This document shows positions 34,301-43,603 of a stretch of 64,000 nt of DNA, in pieces. The notes below the pieces were generated by a model. That model did not search any database. It saw only the letters and a list, made by a program, of their open reading frames with translations, and was not told the origin of the DNA. Made by a program: the position numbers and the translations under genes. The stretch comes from JAAFJM01 sp964529175 (lineage in GTDB: Bacteria > Bacteroidota > Bacteroidia > UKL13-3). Location: assembly GCA_964529175.1 (NCBI GenBank), contig CAZGVO010000015.1, forward strand, positions 1 through 64,000, read 5' to 3'. The stretch's first letter is position 1. Every line of letters begins with the position of its first letter.

Positions 34301-35491
34301 ATGAAAAAAATAATTTTTATTCTACTTAGTACACTAGTTTTTCAAGGTGCTTTTGCCCAAAAGCAATTAACAGAACCTCAATTAATTCTGCCTGGTCATA
34401 ACAACGATTTAAATGCATTGGCTTTTTCATTAAAGTTCAATGTTTTAGCATCGGCAGGTTGGGATAATTCAATAAATATTTACAGTGGCGATACCACTTT
34501 TAAGTTAATAAAAACAATTCCAAATGCGCATAGAGCACAAATAAATGCTTTAAAATTTAACAAGCAAGGCAATTTGTTGGTAAGTGCTTCTAACGATTTT
34601 GTGGTAAATGTGTATGATAGTACTTTTAAGAAAACCAAAATGTTAGTAGCGGCTGATGGTCATACTTCAAACATCAATGCAGTAATCTTTGATAATAGTG
34701 GTAAAGTTGTTTTTAGTGGTGATGATGCAGGCCGTATTATTATTTGGAGTTTAGAAACACAAAAAAAATTAAGAGAATTAAATAATGGTGTGGCTATTAA
34801 TGCCATTGCTATGAGCAACGACCCTAGAACACTTTTTGTAGCTGGTCAAGAACCTTTTGTAAAGGTAATAAATGCTGCAAATGGACAAACTCAACGCACA
34901 TTTGTGGGTCATACTGATGCTATTAATGCATTAGAAATCAGCCCTAACCAAATGTATTTATTAACAGGTAGCAACGATAAAAGTGCAAGAATTTGGGATT
35001 TAAAAACTGGTAAAGAGTTGCGTAAATTAGCCGTTGATTGCTGGAAAGTTACAGCAGTGGCTTTTAGTTTCGATAGCAAATACTGTGCAACTGGTTGTAA
35101 TGATGGAAGCATAAAAATTTGGGAAGTGGAAACCGGAAAATTAATTGAAAGCATTACTCCACAAGGATTTAATACACGCGATTTAGTGTTTTTTAAACGT
35201 TATCGCCAAATAGCTGCGGCACCTATGCTAAAAGGAAGTTCAAACTATGGTGTTCGAATTTATCCTACCGATTTGGTTGACCCAATTACTGTAAGTGAAA
35301 ATAAAGCCAACGCGTTACTAGTTAGTAAATTTCAAAATTCTATTGATAGTGTAATGAAAATTAGAACTTTAACTAAACAAGATAGCATAAAATATCAATT
35401 AATGAAATCCAAGGTGGATATAAAAGCTATGGAGGTAAAAAATAAAGTAGATTCAGTTAGAATTTACAAAACGCCTTCATTAAAAAAATAG
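34301..35491 (+). CDS. Exported WD40-repeat protein
   Basis: A 396-residue protein with signal peptide (MKKIIFILLSTLVFQGAFAQ) and a beta-propeller of about six to seven WD40-like blades; clear blades include GHTDAINALEISPNQMYLLT with ARIWDLKTGKELRK and CNDGSIKIWEVETGKL. A C-terminal extension of ~80 residues (SKFQNSIDSVMKIRTLTKQD) is coiled-coil-like. Exported WD40 proteins of this kind are frequent in Bacteroidota; the partner is unknown. Confidence 0.85.
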   Translation: MKKIIFILLSTLVFQGAFAQKQLTEPQLILPGHNNDLNALAFSLKFNVLASAGWDNSINIYSGDTTFKLIKTIPNAHRAQINALKFNKQGNLLVSASNDFVVNVYDSTFKKTKMLVAADGHTSNINAVIFDNSGKVVFSGDDAGRIIIWSLETQKKLRELNNGVAINAIAMSNDPRTLFVAGQEPFVKVINAANGQTQRTFVGHTDAINALEISPNQMYLLTGSNDKSARIWDLKTGKELRKLAVDCWKVTAVAFSFDSKYCATGCNDGSIKIWEVETGKLIESITPQGFNTRDLVFFKRYRQIAAAPMLKGSSNYGVRIYPTDLVDPITVSENKANALLVSKFQNSIDSVMKIRTLTKQDSIKYQLMKSKVDIKAMEVKNKVDSVRIYKTPSLKK

Positions 35492-35514
35492 TTGAGTTTA
35501 AATTACCTAGTTTT

Positions 35515-36159
35515 ATGTTAATCAACCTTTCTGAAAATAACTCCATTGTACAGCATTTTTTAGCTCAAATTAGAGATAAAGAAGTACAAAAAGATGCGCT
35601 TAGGTTCAGAAAAAATTTATTTAGAATAGCTCAAATATTGGCTTACGAAGTAAGTAAGCAATTGGATTACGAAACCAAAACTATTACTACTCCATTAGCA
35701 GATACGGAGGTTAGTGTAATCAATAATCAACCTGTAGTTTGTAGTATTTTACGTGCTGGATTGATTATGCACGAAGGTTTTTTAGATTTTTTCGATCAAT
35801 CAGACTCTGCATTTGTTTCGGCATATAGAAAGCACAGCGCTCCTGGTGAATTCGAAATTGTAGTAGAATACATGGCTTCGCCTAATTTGCAAGATAAAAC
35901 GGTCATATTAATTGACCCAATGTTGGCTACAGGCCGAAGTATGTATTTGGCGTATCAAGCAATTTGTAAACATGGAGTTCCTGCTAAAGTTATAATAGCT
36001 AGTTTAATTGCAAGTGAGCAGGGTTTGGTTTATGTAAACCGATTTATGCCTAAAGCAAGTATTATTACAGCTGCAATTGATAAAGATTTAAATGAAAATA
36101 GTTATATAGTTCCTGGTTTGGGCGATGCAGGCGATTTAGCTTATGGTATAAAATTATAA
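35515..36159 (+). CDS. upp: Uracil phosphoribosyltransferase
   Basis: Upp makes UMP from uracil and PRPP in pyrimidine salvage. The 214-residue protein shows the PRPP loop VILIDPMLATGRSM, the hood/active segment QPVVCSILRAGLIMHEGFLD, and the uracil-binding end NENSYIVPGLGDAGDLAYGI. Length and motifs are normal. It starts 23 bp after the WD40 gene. Confidence 0.95.
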   Translation: MLINLSENNSIVQHFLAQIRDKEVQKDALRFRKNLFRIAQILAYEVSKQLDYETKTITTPLADTEVSVINNQPVVCSILRAGLIMHEGFLDFFDQSDSAFVSAYRKHSAPGEFEIVVEYMASPNLQDKTVILIDPMLATGRSMYLAYQAICKHGVPAKVIIASLIASEQGLVYVNRFMPKASIITAAIDKDLNENSYIVPGLGDAGDLAYGIKL

Positions 36160-36423
36160 CTATTTACTACTTTTATTGTTTTTAGAAAGGTAAATTTTAC
36201 AATTAACATAAATATTATTCACAAAATTGATACAAAAGGTGTTAAAAGTAATAGTGCTGAAAATCAATTTATTGTAACTAAAATATTAAAAAAACACAAT
36301 ATAATAAAAACAAAAATCAACCGCAAAACGAGCTGTAGTAATTACTGAAATAGATAAAAATTTATTTTTTTAATAAAAACTGCTTTATTTGCACCCACAT
36401 CTAAAAATTTAAACAATACAAAA

Positions 36424-36663
36424 ATGTCAGAAATTAAAGGAAAAGTAAAAACCATCATCATGGACAAACTTGGTGTTGAAGAAGCTGAGATTACAGACGA
36501 AGCAAGTTTTACAAACGATTTAGGCGCAGATTCATTAGATACTGTAGAGCTTATTATGGAATTTGAAAAAGAATTTAATATTGCAATTCCTGATGATCAA
36601 GCTGAAAAAATTGGTACAGTTGGACAAGCTGTAAGTTACATTGAACAAAATGTAAAACCATAA
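36424..36663 (+). CDS. acpP: Acyl carrier protein
   Basis: A 79-residue acidic carrier of fatty-acid intermediates. The phosphopantetheine site is the Ser in LGADSLDTVELIMEFEKEFN. It is followed after 54 bp by fabF and then rnc, the gene order seen in many Bacteroidota and Proteobacteria. The 264-bp AT-rich spacer upstream contains CTGCTTTATTTGCA near the gene, which may be part of its promoter, although it does not match TAnnTTTG exactly. Confidence 0.97.
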   Translation: MSEIKGKVKTIIMDKLGVEEAEITDEASFTNDLGADSLDTVELIMEFEKEFNIAIPDDQAEKIGTVGQAVSYIEQNVKP

Positions 36664-36717
36664 TCAGCTAATTTTACAAAAAAAATTAAAACAAACATCT
36701 CCCAAAACTAATCTTAC

Positions 36718-37971
36718 ATGCATAAACGCAGAGTAGTAATTACTGGCCTTGGGGCTATCACTCCAATAGGTAACAGTTTGCAGGAGTATTGGAATGGATT
36801 ATCAAATGGGGTAAGTGGCAGTGCGCCTATTACCCAATTTGATACCACCCATTTCAAAACAAAATTTGCTTGCGAAGTAAAAAACTTTGATCCAAACCAG
36901 TATCTTGATAAAAAAGATGCTAGAAGAATGGACAGATTCACTCAATTTGCTATGGTAACTTCTGATGAAGCCGTTAAAGACAGCGGACTTGATTTAGAAA
37001 CAGTTAACAAAGATAGAGTTGGTGTAATTTGGGCTTCTGGAATTGGTGGATTAAAAACTTTCTTAGACGAAGTTACTTCGTTTGCTAAAGGCGATGGAAC
37101 CCCTCGCTTTAGCCCTTTCTTCATTCCTATGATGATTGCTGATATTGCAGCGGGCTTAATTTCAATAAAATACGGATTTAGAGGTCCAAACTTTGCAGTT
37201 GTTTCTGCTTGTGCTTCAAGTACCAACGCCATTGGAGATGCATTTATGTATATTCAATCAAATAGAGCCGATATGGTTTTAACTGGTGGTTCTGAAGCTG
37301 TAGTAAACGAAGCTGCAATGGGTGGTTTTAACTCAATGAAAGCACTTTCTGAAAGAAACGATAGTCCAGAAACTGCCTCACGTCCATTCGATTTAGATAG
37401 AGATGGATTTGTTTTGGGTGAAGGTGCTGGTGCATTAATGCTTGAAGAATTAGAGCATGCCAAAGCTCGTGGTGCTAAAATTTATGGCGAAATAGTAGGT
37501 TACGGTGCTACTGCCGATGCTTATCACATGACTGCTCCACATCCAGAAGGAATTGGTGCGGCTAATGTTATGAAAGCTGCATTATTAGATGCTGGTATGC
37601 AGCCAACCGAAATTGATTACGTGAATGTGCACGGAACATCTACTCCACTTGGTGATCCGCAGGAAATAAAAGCTATTCAAGCTGTTTTTGGTGAACATGC
37701 CTTCAATATTAATATTAGTTCTACTAAGTCAATGACAGGTCATTTACTTGGAGGAGCTGGTGCTATTGAGGCAATTGCTAGTTTGTTAGCTATTAATAAA
37801 GGTATCATTCCTCCAACTATCAATCACTTTACTGATGACCCTGCATTTGATCCAAAATTAAACTTAACTTTTAACAAAGCTCAACACCGCGAGGTAAAAG
37901 CAGTTTTAAGTAATACATTTGGTTTTGGTGGCCACAATGCTTCGATTATTATAAAGAAATTTGAGGAATAA
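36718..37971 (+). CDS. fabF: Beta-ketoacyl-ACP synthase II
   Basis: FabF elongates acyl-ACP chains by condensation with malonyl-ACP. The 417-residue protein carries the Cys-His-His triad in VVSACASSTNAIGDA, VNVHGTSTPLGD and STKSMTGHLLGGAGA, and ends in the usual SNTFGFGGHNASII. Complete and of normal length. rnc begins 1 bp after its stop, so they are coupled. Confidence 0.97.
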   Translation: MHKRRVVITGLGAITPIGNSLQEYWNGLSNGVSGSAPITQFDTTHFKTKFACEVKNFDPNQYLDKKDARRMDRFTQFAMVTSDEAVKDSGLDLETVNKDRVGVIWASGIGGLKTFLDEVTSFAKGDGTPRFSPFFIPMMIADIAAGLISIKYGFRGPNFAVVSACASSTNAIGDAFMYIQSNRADMVLTGGSEAVVNEAAMGGFNSMKALSERNDSPETASRPFDLDRDGFVLGEGAGALMLEELEHAKARGAKIYGEIVGYGATADAYHMTAPHPEGIGAANVMKAALLDAGMQPTEIDYVNVHGTSTPLGDPQEIKAIQAVFGEHAFNINISSTKSMTGHLLGGAGAIEAIASLLAINKGIIPPTINHFTDDPAFDPKLNLTFNKAQHREVKAVLSNTFGFGGHNASIIIKKFEE

Positions 37972-37972
37972 T

Positions 37973-38974
37973 TTGATTACCTTTTTTTTTTATTTTAAAT
38001 ACTATTTTTCTAAAGATCGTGTTTTATTTACAAGAATAAAACAGATTACAGGTATTACACCTTTAAACTTAAGTTGCTACAAGCAGTCGTTGAGACATCA
38101 TTCTATTGCTAGTAAAATTCATAATAGTGGTAGTAAAGATAGCAATGAAAGACTAGAATTTTTGGGCGATGCCATATTAAACTCAGTAATTGCTGAATAT
38201 TTATTTAAAAAATATCCATACAAAGACGAGGGTTTTTTAACAGAGTTACGCTCAAAAATTGTTAGTCGAGTTAGTTTAAACGATTTGGCTCTTAAAATTG
38301 GTTTGAGCGAATTGGTTGAATACGATAGAAAAAGCATGCAAAACATCAATGTTAGAAATAGCATTTTTGGCAATGCTTTAGAGGCGTTTATTGGTGCTAT
38401 ATTTTTGGATAAAGGATTTAAAAAATCAAAATACTTTATTATTGAAAAGTTGCTTCGTTTGCATATTGATGTAGATAAATTGCAACAAACCGAAAAGAAC
38501 TTTAAAGGTAGGTTAATTGAATACACTCAAAAATCGGGTATGAACTTGGATTTTAAAGTGGATGAATTGACTCACGGTAAACAAAAAATATTTAAGGTTT
38601 CGGTAATTGTAAATAAAAAAGTGTTTGGCGAAGCAGAACATACTAATAAAAAACAAGCTGAACAGCAGGCTTCTGAAAAAGCACTTGAATTACTTAGAAA
38701 TACACCTAAAGACTTTTTTACCCATCAAGAAAAGATTGATAATAGGGAAGAAGAGTTTTTGGTTGATGAAGTAAATGAAGAAACGTTATCTGATACTGAT
38801 AGTGAAAGTGCTGATATTCAAGAAGATGTAAAGTTGGTAGATAATTTACCTGAAGAAACAGCAACTGAAGACTTAGTTGTTGAACCTGAAGTGAACTTAG
38901 AAATAGATGCGGAAAGCATTCATTCAAACAAGGTTTTAGATGACCAAACGGAAGAGGTTAAAACCAATAATTAA
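37973..38974 (+). CDS. rnc: Ribonuclease III with long acidic C-terminal tail
   Basis: RNase III cuts double-stranded RNA in rRNA maturation and mRNA decay. Signature sequence NERLEFLGDAILNSVIAEYL is at about residues 57-76; the second acidic site is in NALEAFIGAIFLDKG. The dsRNA-binding domain ends at about residue 240 (AEHTNKKQAEQQASEKALEL). An extra ~80-residue Glu/Asp-rich tail follows, longer than in most orthologues. There is no usable ATG; TTG at 37973 (or 37961, inside fabF) gives the N-terminus MITFFFYFKYYFSKD, which resembles other Bacteroidota RNase III. A run of 10 T (37982-37991) lies just after the start. Confidence 0.92.
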   Translation: MITFFFYFKYYFSKDRVLFTRIKQITGITPLNLSCYKQSLRHHSIASKIHNSGSKDSNERLEFLGDAILNSVIAEYLFKKYPYKDEGFLTELRSKIVSRVSLNDLALKIGLSELVEYDRKSMQNINVRNSIFGNALEAFIGAIFLDKGFKKSKYFIIEKLLRLHIDVDKLQQTEKNFKGRLIEYTQKSGMNLDFKVDELTHGKQKIFKVSVIVNKKVFGEAEHTNKKQAEQQASEKALELLRNTPKDFFTHQEKIDNREEEFLVDEVNEETLSDTDSESADIQEDVKLVDNLPEETATEDLVVEPEVNLEIDAESIHSNKVLDDQTEEVKTNN

Positions 38975-38985
38975 TAAAAAAACTC

Positions 38986-39519
38986 ATGAACGAAAGTTTT
39001 GCATTTTTCCTAGATTTTTTAAAATACTTATTGCCTGCTTTGGTAATATTTTTAGTGGTTTACTATCAACAAAAAGCTTTTTTTGATGATAAGTACCAAA
39101 AGCGAATGATTGACTTAAGAAAAGAGCAAGAAAAAACTTTGTTGCCTTTAAAATTACAAGCTTATGAACGTATGATTTTGTTTATTGAGCGCATAAGTCC
39201 TGAAAGCTTGGTAATGCGTATTCATCAACCGGGCATTAGTGCATCGCAATTAAAAATGGATTTGATAGCAAGCATAAACCAAGAATTTAATCACAATATT
39301 TCGCAACAATTATACGTTTCGAGCCAATGCTGGCAAATGATTAGGGTAGTAAAAGAAGAGATGATTAATTTAATCAATACTTCTTATTCTAACCTTGGTC
39401 CAAATTGTGTAGGAATTGATTTAAGTAGAGCCATTTTTGAAGAAATTATTAAAATGAATGAAACCCCAACTCACAAAGCGCTGATTTTTGTGAAACAAGA
39501 GTTTGATTTGATGTTTTAA
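38986..39519 (+). CDS. Conserved membrane-anchored hypothetical protein
   Basis: A 177-residue protein with one N-terminal membrane helix (YLLPALVIFLVVYYQQ), a coiled-coil-like charged segment (RMIDLRKEQEKTLLPLKLQA) and a helical domain to the end. The segment YERMILFIERISPESLVMRI seems conserved in Bacteroidota proteins of unknown function. It starts 11 bp after rnc and ends just before a terminator. Confidence 0.65.
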   Translation: MNESFAFFLDFLKYLLPALVIFLVVYYQQKAFFDDKYQKRMIDLRKEQEKTLLPLKLQAYERMILFIERISPESLVMRIHQPGISASQLKMDLIASINQEFNHNISQQLYVSSQCWQMIRVVKEEMINLINTSYSNLGPNCVGIDLSRAIFEEIIKMNETPTHKALIFVKQEFDLMF

Positions 39520-39536
39520 GAACATAAAAATAGTAG

Positions 39537-39570
39537 AAAAAAGCTATCTCATTTGAGATAGCTTTTTTTT
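39537..39570 (+). terminator. Terminator closing the acpP-fabF-rnc unit
   Basis: AAAAAAGCTATCTCA and TGAGATAGCTTTTTTTT form a nearly loopless perfect stem with a T run, 17 bp after the stop at 39519. Confidence 0.9.
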
Positions 39571-39767
39571 CTTTAGCAATATTTTTATGATTCCAATTGA
39601 TTAAAATTGCTTAAGCAAAGATATTTTATGGTGGCATAATACCATCCAAGATTTACGAGAAATAGATTAGCTTAATTTGTAAATCAAAATGGTATTATTT
39701 TTTAAATAAGTAGCCATTTTCAAAACATAAAAGAGTATTATTGTGCTCTCAAATTTACTATAAATAT

Positions 39768-40718
39768 ATGAAAGCTATAATTGCCACCAATTTCTTTTTT
39801 CCTAAACAAAAAAACTTTTATAGAGGCAAAGTTCGCGATGTTTACAATATAAATGATGATGTTTTAGTTATGGTTGCTACTGACCGAATTTCGGCATTTG
39901 ATGTAGTGATGACTAAGGCAATTCCTTACAAAGGACAAGTACTTAACCAAACTGCGGCATTCTTTTTTGATTTAACAAAACACATAGTTCCTAACTGGAT
40001 TATTTCATCGCCACATACCAATGTAACTATTGGACATAAATGTGTTCCTTACCAAGTTGAAATAGTAATTCGTGGTTATTTAACTGGTCATGCTTGGCGC
40101 GAATACAAAAGTGGAAAACGCACTATTTGTGGCGTTCCAATGCCTGAAGGAATGCGCGAAAATGACAAATTCCCTGAACCAATTATAACCCCAACAATTA
40201 AAGCTACCAGCGGACACGATACAGATATTAGCAAAGAGGAAATTATAGCTCAAGGATTGGTAAGTGCTGAAGATTTTGCTCAAATTGAAAAATATACCCG
40301 CGAATTATATGCATTTGGAACTGAATTTGCTTTAAAGCAAGGCTTAATTTTAGTAGATACCAAATATGAATTTGGCAATAAAGATGGTGTAATTATGCTG
40401 ATGGATGAAGTGCATACTCCTGATTCATCGCGTTATTTTTATGCCGATACTTATGATGAAATTCAAGCTAAAGACCAACAACAACGCCAATTATCGAAAG
40501 AGTTCGTGCGTCAATGGTTAATTAGCCAAGGTTTTCAAGGTCAAGAAGGAGCTACAGCACCAACTTTTCCTGACGATTTGATTGATAGCATAACCAACAG
40601 ATATGTAGAACTATACCAAAACATTACTGGTTTGGAGTTTGTTAAAAATGGTTACGAAAACTTTGAAGATAAAATGGAAAAAGCTATTTTAGCCGAATTA
40701 GAAAAACTTGCTAAGTAA
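39768..40718 (+). CDS. purC: Phosphoribosylaminoimidazole-succinocarboxamide synthase
   Basis: PurC joins CAIR and aspartate in purine synthesis. The 316-residue protein has FYRGKVRDVYNINDDVLVMV (ATP loop), ATDRISAFDVVM, VEIVIRGYLTGHAWREYKSG, LILVDTKYEFG and MDEVHTPDSSRYF. It is the long type common in Bacteroidota. ATG at 39768 is preferred; a GTG at 39741 is in frame but would add a non-homologous extension. Confidence 0.96.
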   Translation: MKAIIATNFFFPKQKNFYRGKVRDVYNINDDVLVMVATDRISAFDVVMTKAIPYKGQVLNQTAAFFFDLTKHIVPNWIISSPHTNVTIGHKCVPYQVEIVIRGYLTGHAWREYKSGKRTICGVPMPEGMRENDKFPEPIITPTIKATSGHDTDISKEEIIAQGLVSAEDFAQIEKYTRELYAFGTEFALKQGLILVDTKYEFGNKDGVIMLMDEVHTPDSSRYFYADTYDEIQAKDQQQRQLSKEFVRQWLISQGFQGQEGATAPTFPDDLIDSITNRYVELYQNITGLEFVKNGYENFEDKMEKAILAELEKLAK

Positions 40719-40720
40719 TT

Positions 40721-41179
40721 ATGTATTACAATGCAGAACACCTAAAGTTGCTTAAAAGCGCTGAAGGAAAAATACTTAACAAAGTTTTGTACCACTTTTG
40801 GGTAAATAAAGCCAATCCACAAGATATTTTCAGTTTTGTGGAGTTCATGGAGTTACAATTTATTGACAACAGCAAGTTGATTTTGCAAAAAGCAGAAGAG
40901 ATTAGTGAAATGATTTTGCCATTAGCAGAGTTGGATATTGATTTATTGAATCACAATTTGCAAGTTGAATTTACTGGAAGTTTGCAATATCAAACGCGTG
41001 ATGCAAGCAATACCAAAGCTTGGAAAAACTTAATCAATCACACAATTGATGATGTGCTTGTAGAGGAAGAAGATGGCTTATTTATAGCTGAAGCATTGAT
41101 AGTAGGTACACATACGCATCAAACTATTATAAGACTTGAAAACGATGGCTTGGAGGCCGATGAATACATTTTAGAATAA
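40721..41179 (+). CDS. Hypothetical protein downstream of purC
   Basis: A 152-residue soluble acidic protein beginning MYYNAEHLKLLKSAEGKILN, with a segment resembling a regulatory beta-sandwich (VEFTGSLQYQTRD, DGLFIAEALIVGTHTHQTI). It starts 2 bp after the purC stop, so it is co-transcribed, and ends at a terminator. I do not recognise a family. Confidence 0.6.
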   Translation: MYYNAEHLKLLKSAEGKILNKVLYHFWVNKANPQDIFSFVEFMELQFIDNSKLILQKAEEISEMILPLAELDIDLLNHNLQVEFTGSLQYQTRDASNTKAWKNLINHTIDDVLVEEEDGLFIAEALIVGTHTHQTIIRLENDGLEADEYILE

Positions 41180-41180
41180 C

Positions 41181-41208
41181 AAAAAAGCTGCTTTATGCAG
41201 CTTTTTTT
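41181..41208 (+). terminator. Terminator after the purC unit
   Basis: AAAAAAGCTGC and GCAGCTTTTTTT form a stem with a TTTAT-type loop immediately after the stop at 41179. Confidence 0.9.
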
Positions 41209-41268
41209 ATTACTAACTAGTGTTGTTTTGTAAATTAAGCTAATTTTACGGCTTAAAAACCACTAAAA

Positions 41269-41664
41269 ATGGAACTTACCATTAATACACCAGCATTATT
41301 ATTTCCAGCTATAACCTTGTTAATGTTAGCTTTTACCAACCGTTTTTTAGCATTGGCAAGCTTAATTAGGAACCTTCACACCAAGTTTAAGCAAAATAGC
41401 GATGATAAGAAAATGGTAATAGCTCAACTTAAAAATCTTAGAAAGCGCATCAAACTAATTAAATACATGCAAGCTTTTGGCGTGTTGAGTTTTTTTATGT
41501 GTGTATTAACCATGTTTTTTCTTTACATAAATTACATGATTTGGGCGCAAACTTTATTTGGTTTAAGTTTGTTAGTTTTACTATTATCGTTGGCCATTTC
41601 GTTAATTGAAATAAACATTTCTACCAATGCTTTAGAGCTTGAGTTAAGCGATATGGAAGAGTAA
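41269..41664 (+). CDS. DUF2721 family membrane protein
   Basis: A 131-residue protein with three membrane segments; the N-terminal TPALLFPAITLLMLAFTNRF followed by LALASLIRNLHTK is the DUF2721 signature. A charged cytosolic hairpin (KKMVIAQLKNLRKRIKLIKY) separates the first and second helices. Function unknown. Confidence 0.8.
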   Translation: MELTINTPALLFPAITLLMLAFTNRFLALASLIRNLHTKFKQNSDDKKMVIAQLKNLRKRIKLIKYMQAFGVLSFFMCVLTMFFLYINYMIWAQTLFGLSLLVLLLSLAISLIEINISTNALELELSDMEE

Positions 41665-41711
41665 TTTAAACAAATAACTATATACTTAAGCCACAAAATC
41701 TTTACAAACCA

Positions 41712-42374
41712 TTGAACTATCTTTCTCATTATTATATTGATTATAAGCAAAATAACTATTACTACAATGGTGCTTTGTTTTTACCTGATTTTGCAAGAAA
41801 TGTGGCTAGAGGTTTTGATGGTGAAGTTCATGATTTAACACCACCTGAAATCCAGTTACAATTAGGCTGTAAAGCGCATTTGCAAGCCGATAAGTTGTTT
41901 CATCCGTCAACTTTTTTTAAAAAGTATAGCGATATAATTAATCTCGAATTGCAGCAATTTGAACCATTGGCACATATCAATAGGAAATGGTTTTTAGCTC
42001 ATATTTTAATGGAAATGATGATAGATAGGCTTTTGGTAAAGTTTTTTCCTAATGTTTGCCATTCATTTTACCATGATTTAAACCAAATTGATACTAAAAT
42101 ATTATATCAATTCGTTTTACGTTTTTCAAATAAAAGTATTGAATCATTTATTAAACAATTTGACCATTTTTGTGAAGTACGATACTTGTTTGGATATGCT
42201 GTTGATGATAGTTTTGTGTATTCAGTAGCAAGGGTTTTTAAATATGGTTCGGGTATTGAAATGACCATGAGTGATAAGTTATTTTTAAAAAAATTGGTAA
42301 ATAATTTAGAACAAATTCATTTTAATGACCCAATGATTATATTAGCAGAATTAAAACAAGTGTTTAGTGAATAG
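41712..42374 (+). CDS. ACP phosphodiesterase-like (DUF479-like) protein
   Basis: A 220-residue protein. The N-terminus MNYLSHYYIDYKQNNYYYNG with LFLPDFARN resembles the HD-like AcpH/DUF479 start (MNFLAHxYL...G...DF), as do HLQADKLFHPSTFFKK (expected His-x-x-x-D) and WFLAHILMEMMIDRLLV. AcpH removes phosphopantetheine from acyl carrier protein, but activity is not proven here. No ATG precedes the homologous region; TTG at 41712 provides the start, giving exactly the family-like MNYLSH. Confidence 0.5.
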   Translation: MNYLSHYYIDYKQNNYYYNGALFLPDFARNVARGFDGEVHDLTPPEIQLQLGCKAHLQADKLFHPSTFFKKYSDIINLELQQFEPLAHINRKWFLAHILMEMMIDRLLVKFFPNVCHSFYHDLNQIDTKILYQFVLRFSNKSIESFIKQFDHFCEVRYLFGYAVDDSFVYSVARVFKYGSGIEMTMSDKLFLKKLVNNLEQIHFNDPMIILAELKQVFSE

Positions 42375-42491
42375 ATAATAGTGAGATGTGAATTGTAAAA
42401 AGTAAAATGTGATAAGCTATTTATTCAACTTTCTTTTACCTTATTTACGCTCAATTATTAATTTTAAAAGATTGAACTTATAACTGTAAAA

Positions 42492-42518
42492 TAAGAACTA
42501 AATCACGCAAGGCGTGAA
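42492..42518. repeat. Dispersed 27-bp hairpin repeat, copy 2
   Basis: Identical to 11695-11721 over 27 bases (TAAGAACTAAATCACGCAAG, then GCGTGAA). It lies 18 bp before the PorV-like gene, within its leader, so it may sit in the 5' untranslated region. Confidence 0.85.
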
Positions 42519-42535
42519 AGAACTATAAATAACAA

Positions 42536-43594
42536 ATGAAAAAAATAATATATTTAATAATTACTTTAGTTTTTTGTGAAGCTAGTTTTGCGCAGTTAAA
42601 ATATAGTAATGAGTTTTTAAACATTGGAGTTGGTGCTCGTAATTTAGGTTTGGCTGGCGCTTCAGTTGCAGCTGTTAGCGATGTTACAGCTGGTTATTAC
42701 AATCCTGCTGCTTTGTTAAACATGAAAGATAAATTTCAATTAATTGGAATGCGCAATAGCCAATTTGCAGGTATTTTAACCCACGATTATTTGGCAGGTG
42801 CTTTTAGGTTAAGTGAAAAATCGGTTGCTGCTATTTCTATCATTCGCTCTGGAGTTGATAATATTCCTAATACTTTGTATTTGGTAAATAGCAATGGACA
42901 AGTTGATTATACTAAAATATCGAGCTTTTCGGCTGTTGATTACGCTTTTATTGGTAGTTATGCCACTGAAACTAAATTTATTGAGCATTTGCAATTAGGT
43001 GGTAATGTTAAGATTATACGTAGGGTTATTGGTGAATTTGCCAATGCTTGGGGCTTTGGGATTGATGCAAGTGCCATGTATAAGTTAAAACGTTTTAGGT
43101 TTGGAGTTATGTTGCGCGATGTTACCACTACATTTAATGCATGGAATTATACATTTAGCGAAGCCGATAAAGCTCAATTATTGAGCACAGGCAATGCATT
43201 ACCAACTAATAATTTAGAATTAACTTTACCTAAATTAACTGTAGGAACAAGCTATAGTTATGTAAAAAATTGGTTTTCGGTATTAGGCAGTGTGGAATTT
43301 GATGTAAATACAGATGGACAAAGAAATACCTTTATTTCCAGCAAATATTTAAACCTCGATCCACGTTTTGGAACAGAGTTAGGCTATAAGCAAGTAATTT
43401 TTGTAAGAGGTGGTTTAAACAATTTTCAAAAAGTGAAAAATGTAGATGGAAGCAATTCTTATAATATGTCGCCAGCATTAGGTGTTGGTTTAAAATTGAA
43501 TAAAATACAAATTGATTATGCCTTAGGCAATGCATTTAACTCAGGACTTATTGGTGCCAGCAATATAGTTTCGCTTAAGTTAATGATTAGATAA
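42536..43594 (+). CDS. PorV/PorQ family outer-membrane protein
   Basis: A 352-residue protein with signal peptide (MKKIIYLIITLVFCEASFAQ) and the PorV-family opening FLNIGVGARNLGLAGASVAA, then GYYNPAALLNM. The rest is a FadL-like 14-strand barrel pattern ending in an aromatic/hydrophobic strand (VSLKLMIR). PorV and PorQ are outer-membrane parts of the type IX secretion system, helping to hand proteins to the surface; this copy may be PorV2-like or a paralogue. Its presence supports an organism with T9SS. Confidence 0.75.
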   Translation: MKKIIYLIITLVFCEASFAQLKYSNEFLNIGVGARNLGLAGASVAAVSDVTAGYYNPAALLNMKDKFQLIGMRNSQFAGILTHDYLAGAFRLSEKSVAAISIIRSGVDNIPNTLYLVNSNGQVDYTKISSFSAVDYAFIGSYATETKFIEHLQLGGNVKIIRRVIGEFANAWGFGIDASAMYKLKRFRFGVMLRDVTTTFNAWNYTFSEADKAQLLSTGNALPTNNLELTLPKLTVGTSYSYVKNWFSVLGSVEFDVNTDGQRNTFISSKYLNLDPRFGTELGYKQVIFVRGGLNNFQKVKNVDGSNSYNMSPALGVGLKLNKIQIDYALGNAFNSGLIGASNIVSLKLMIR

Positions 43595-43603
43595 AAATAC
43601 TAT

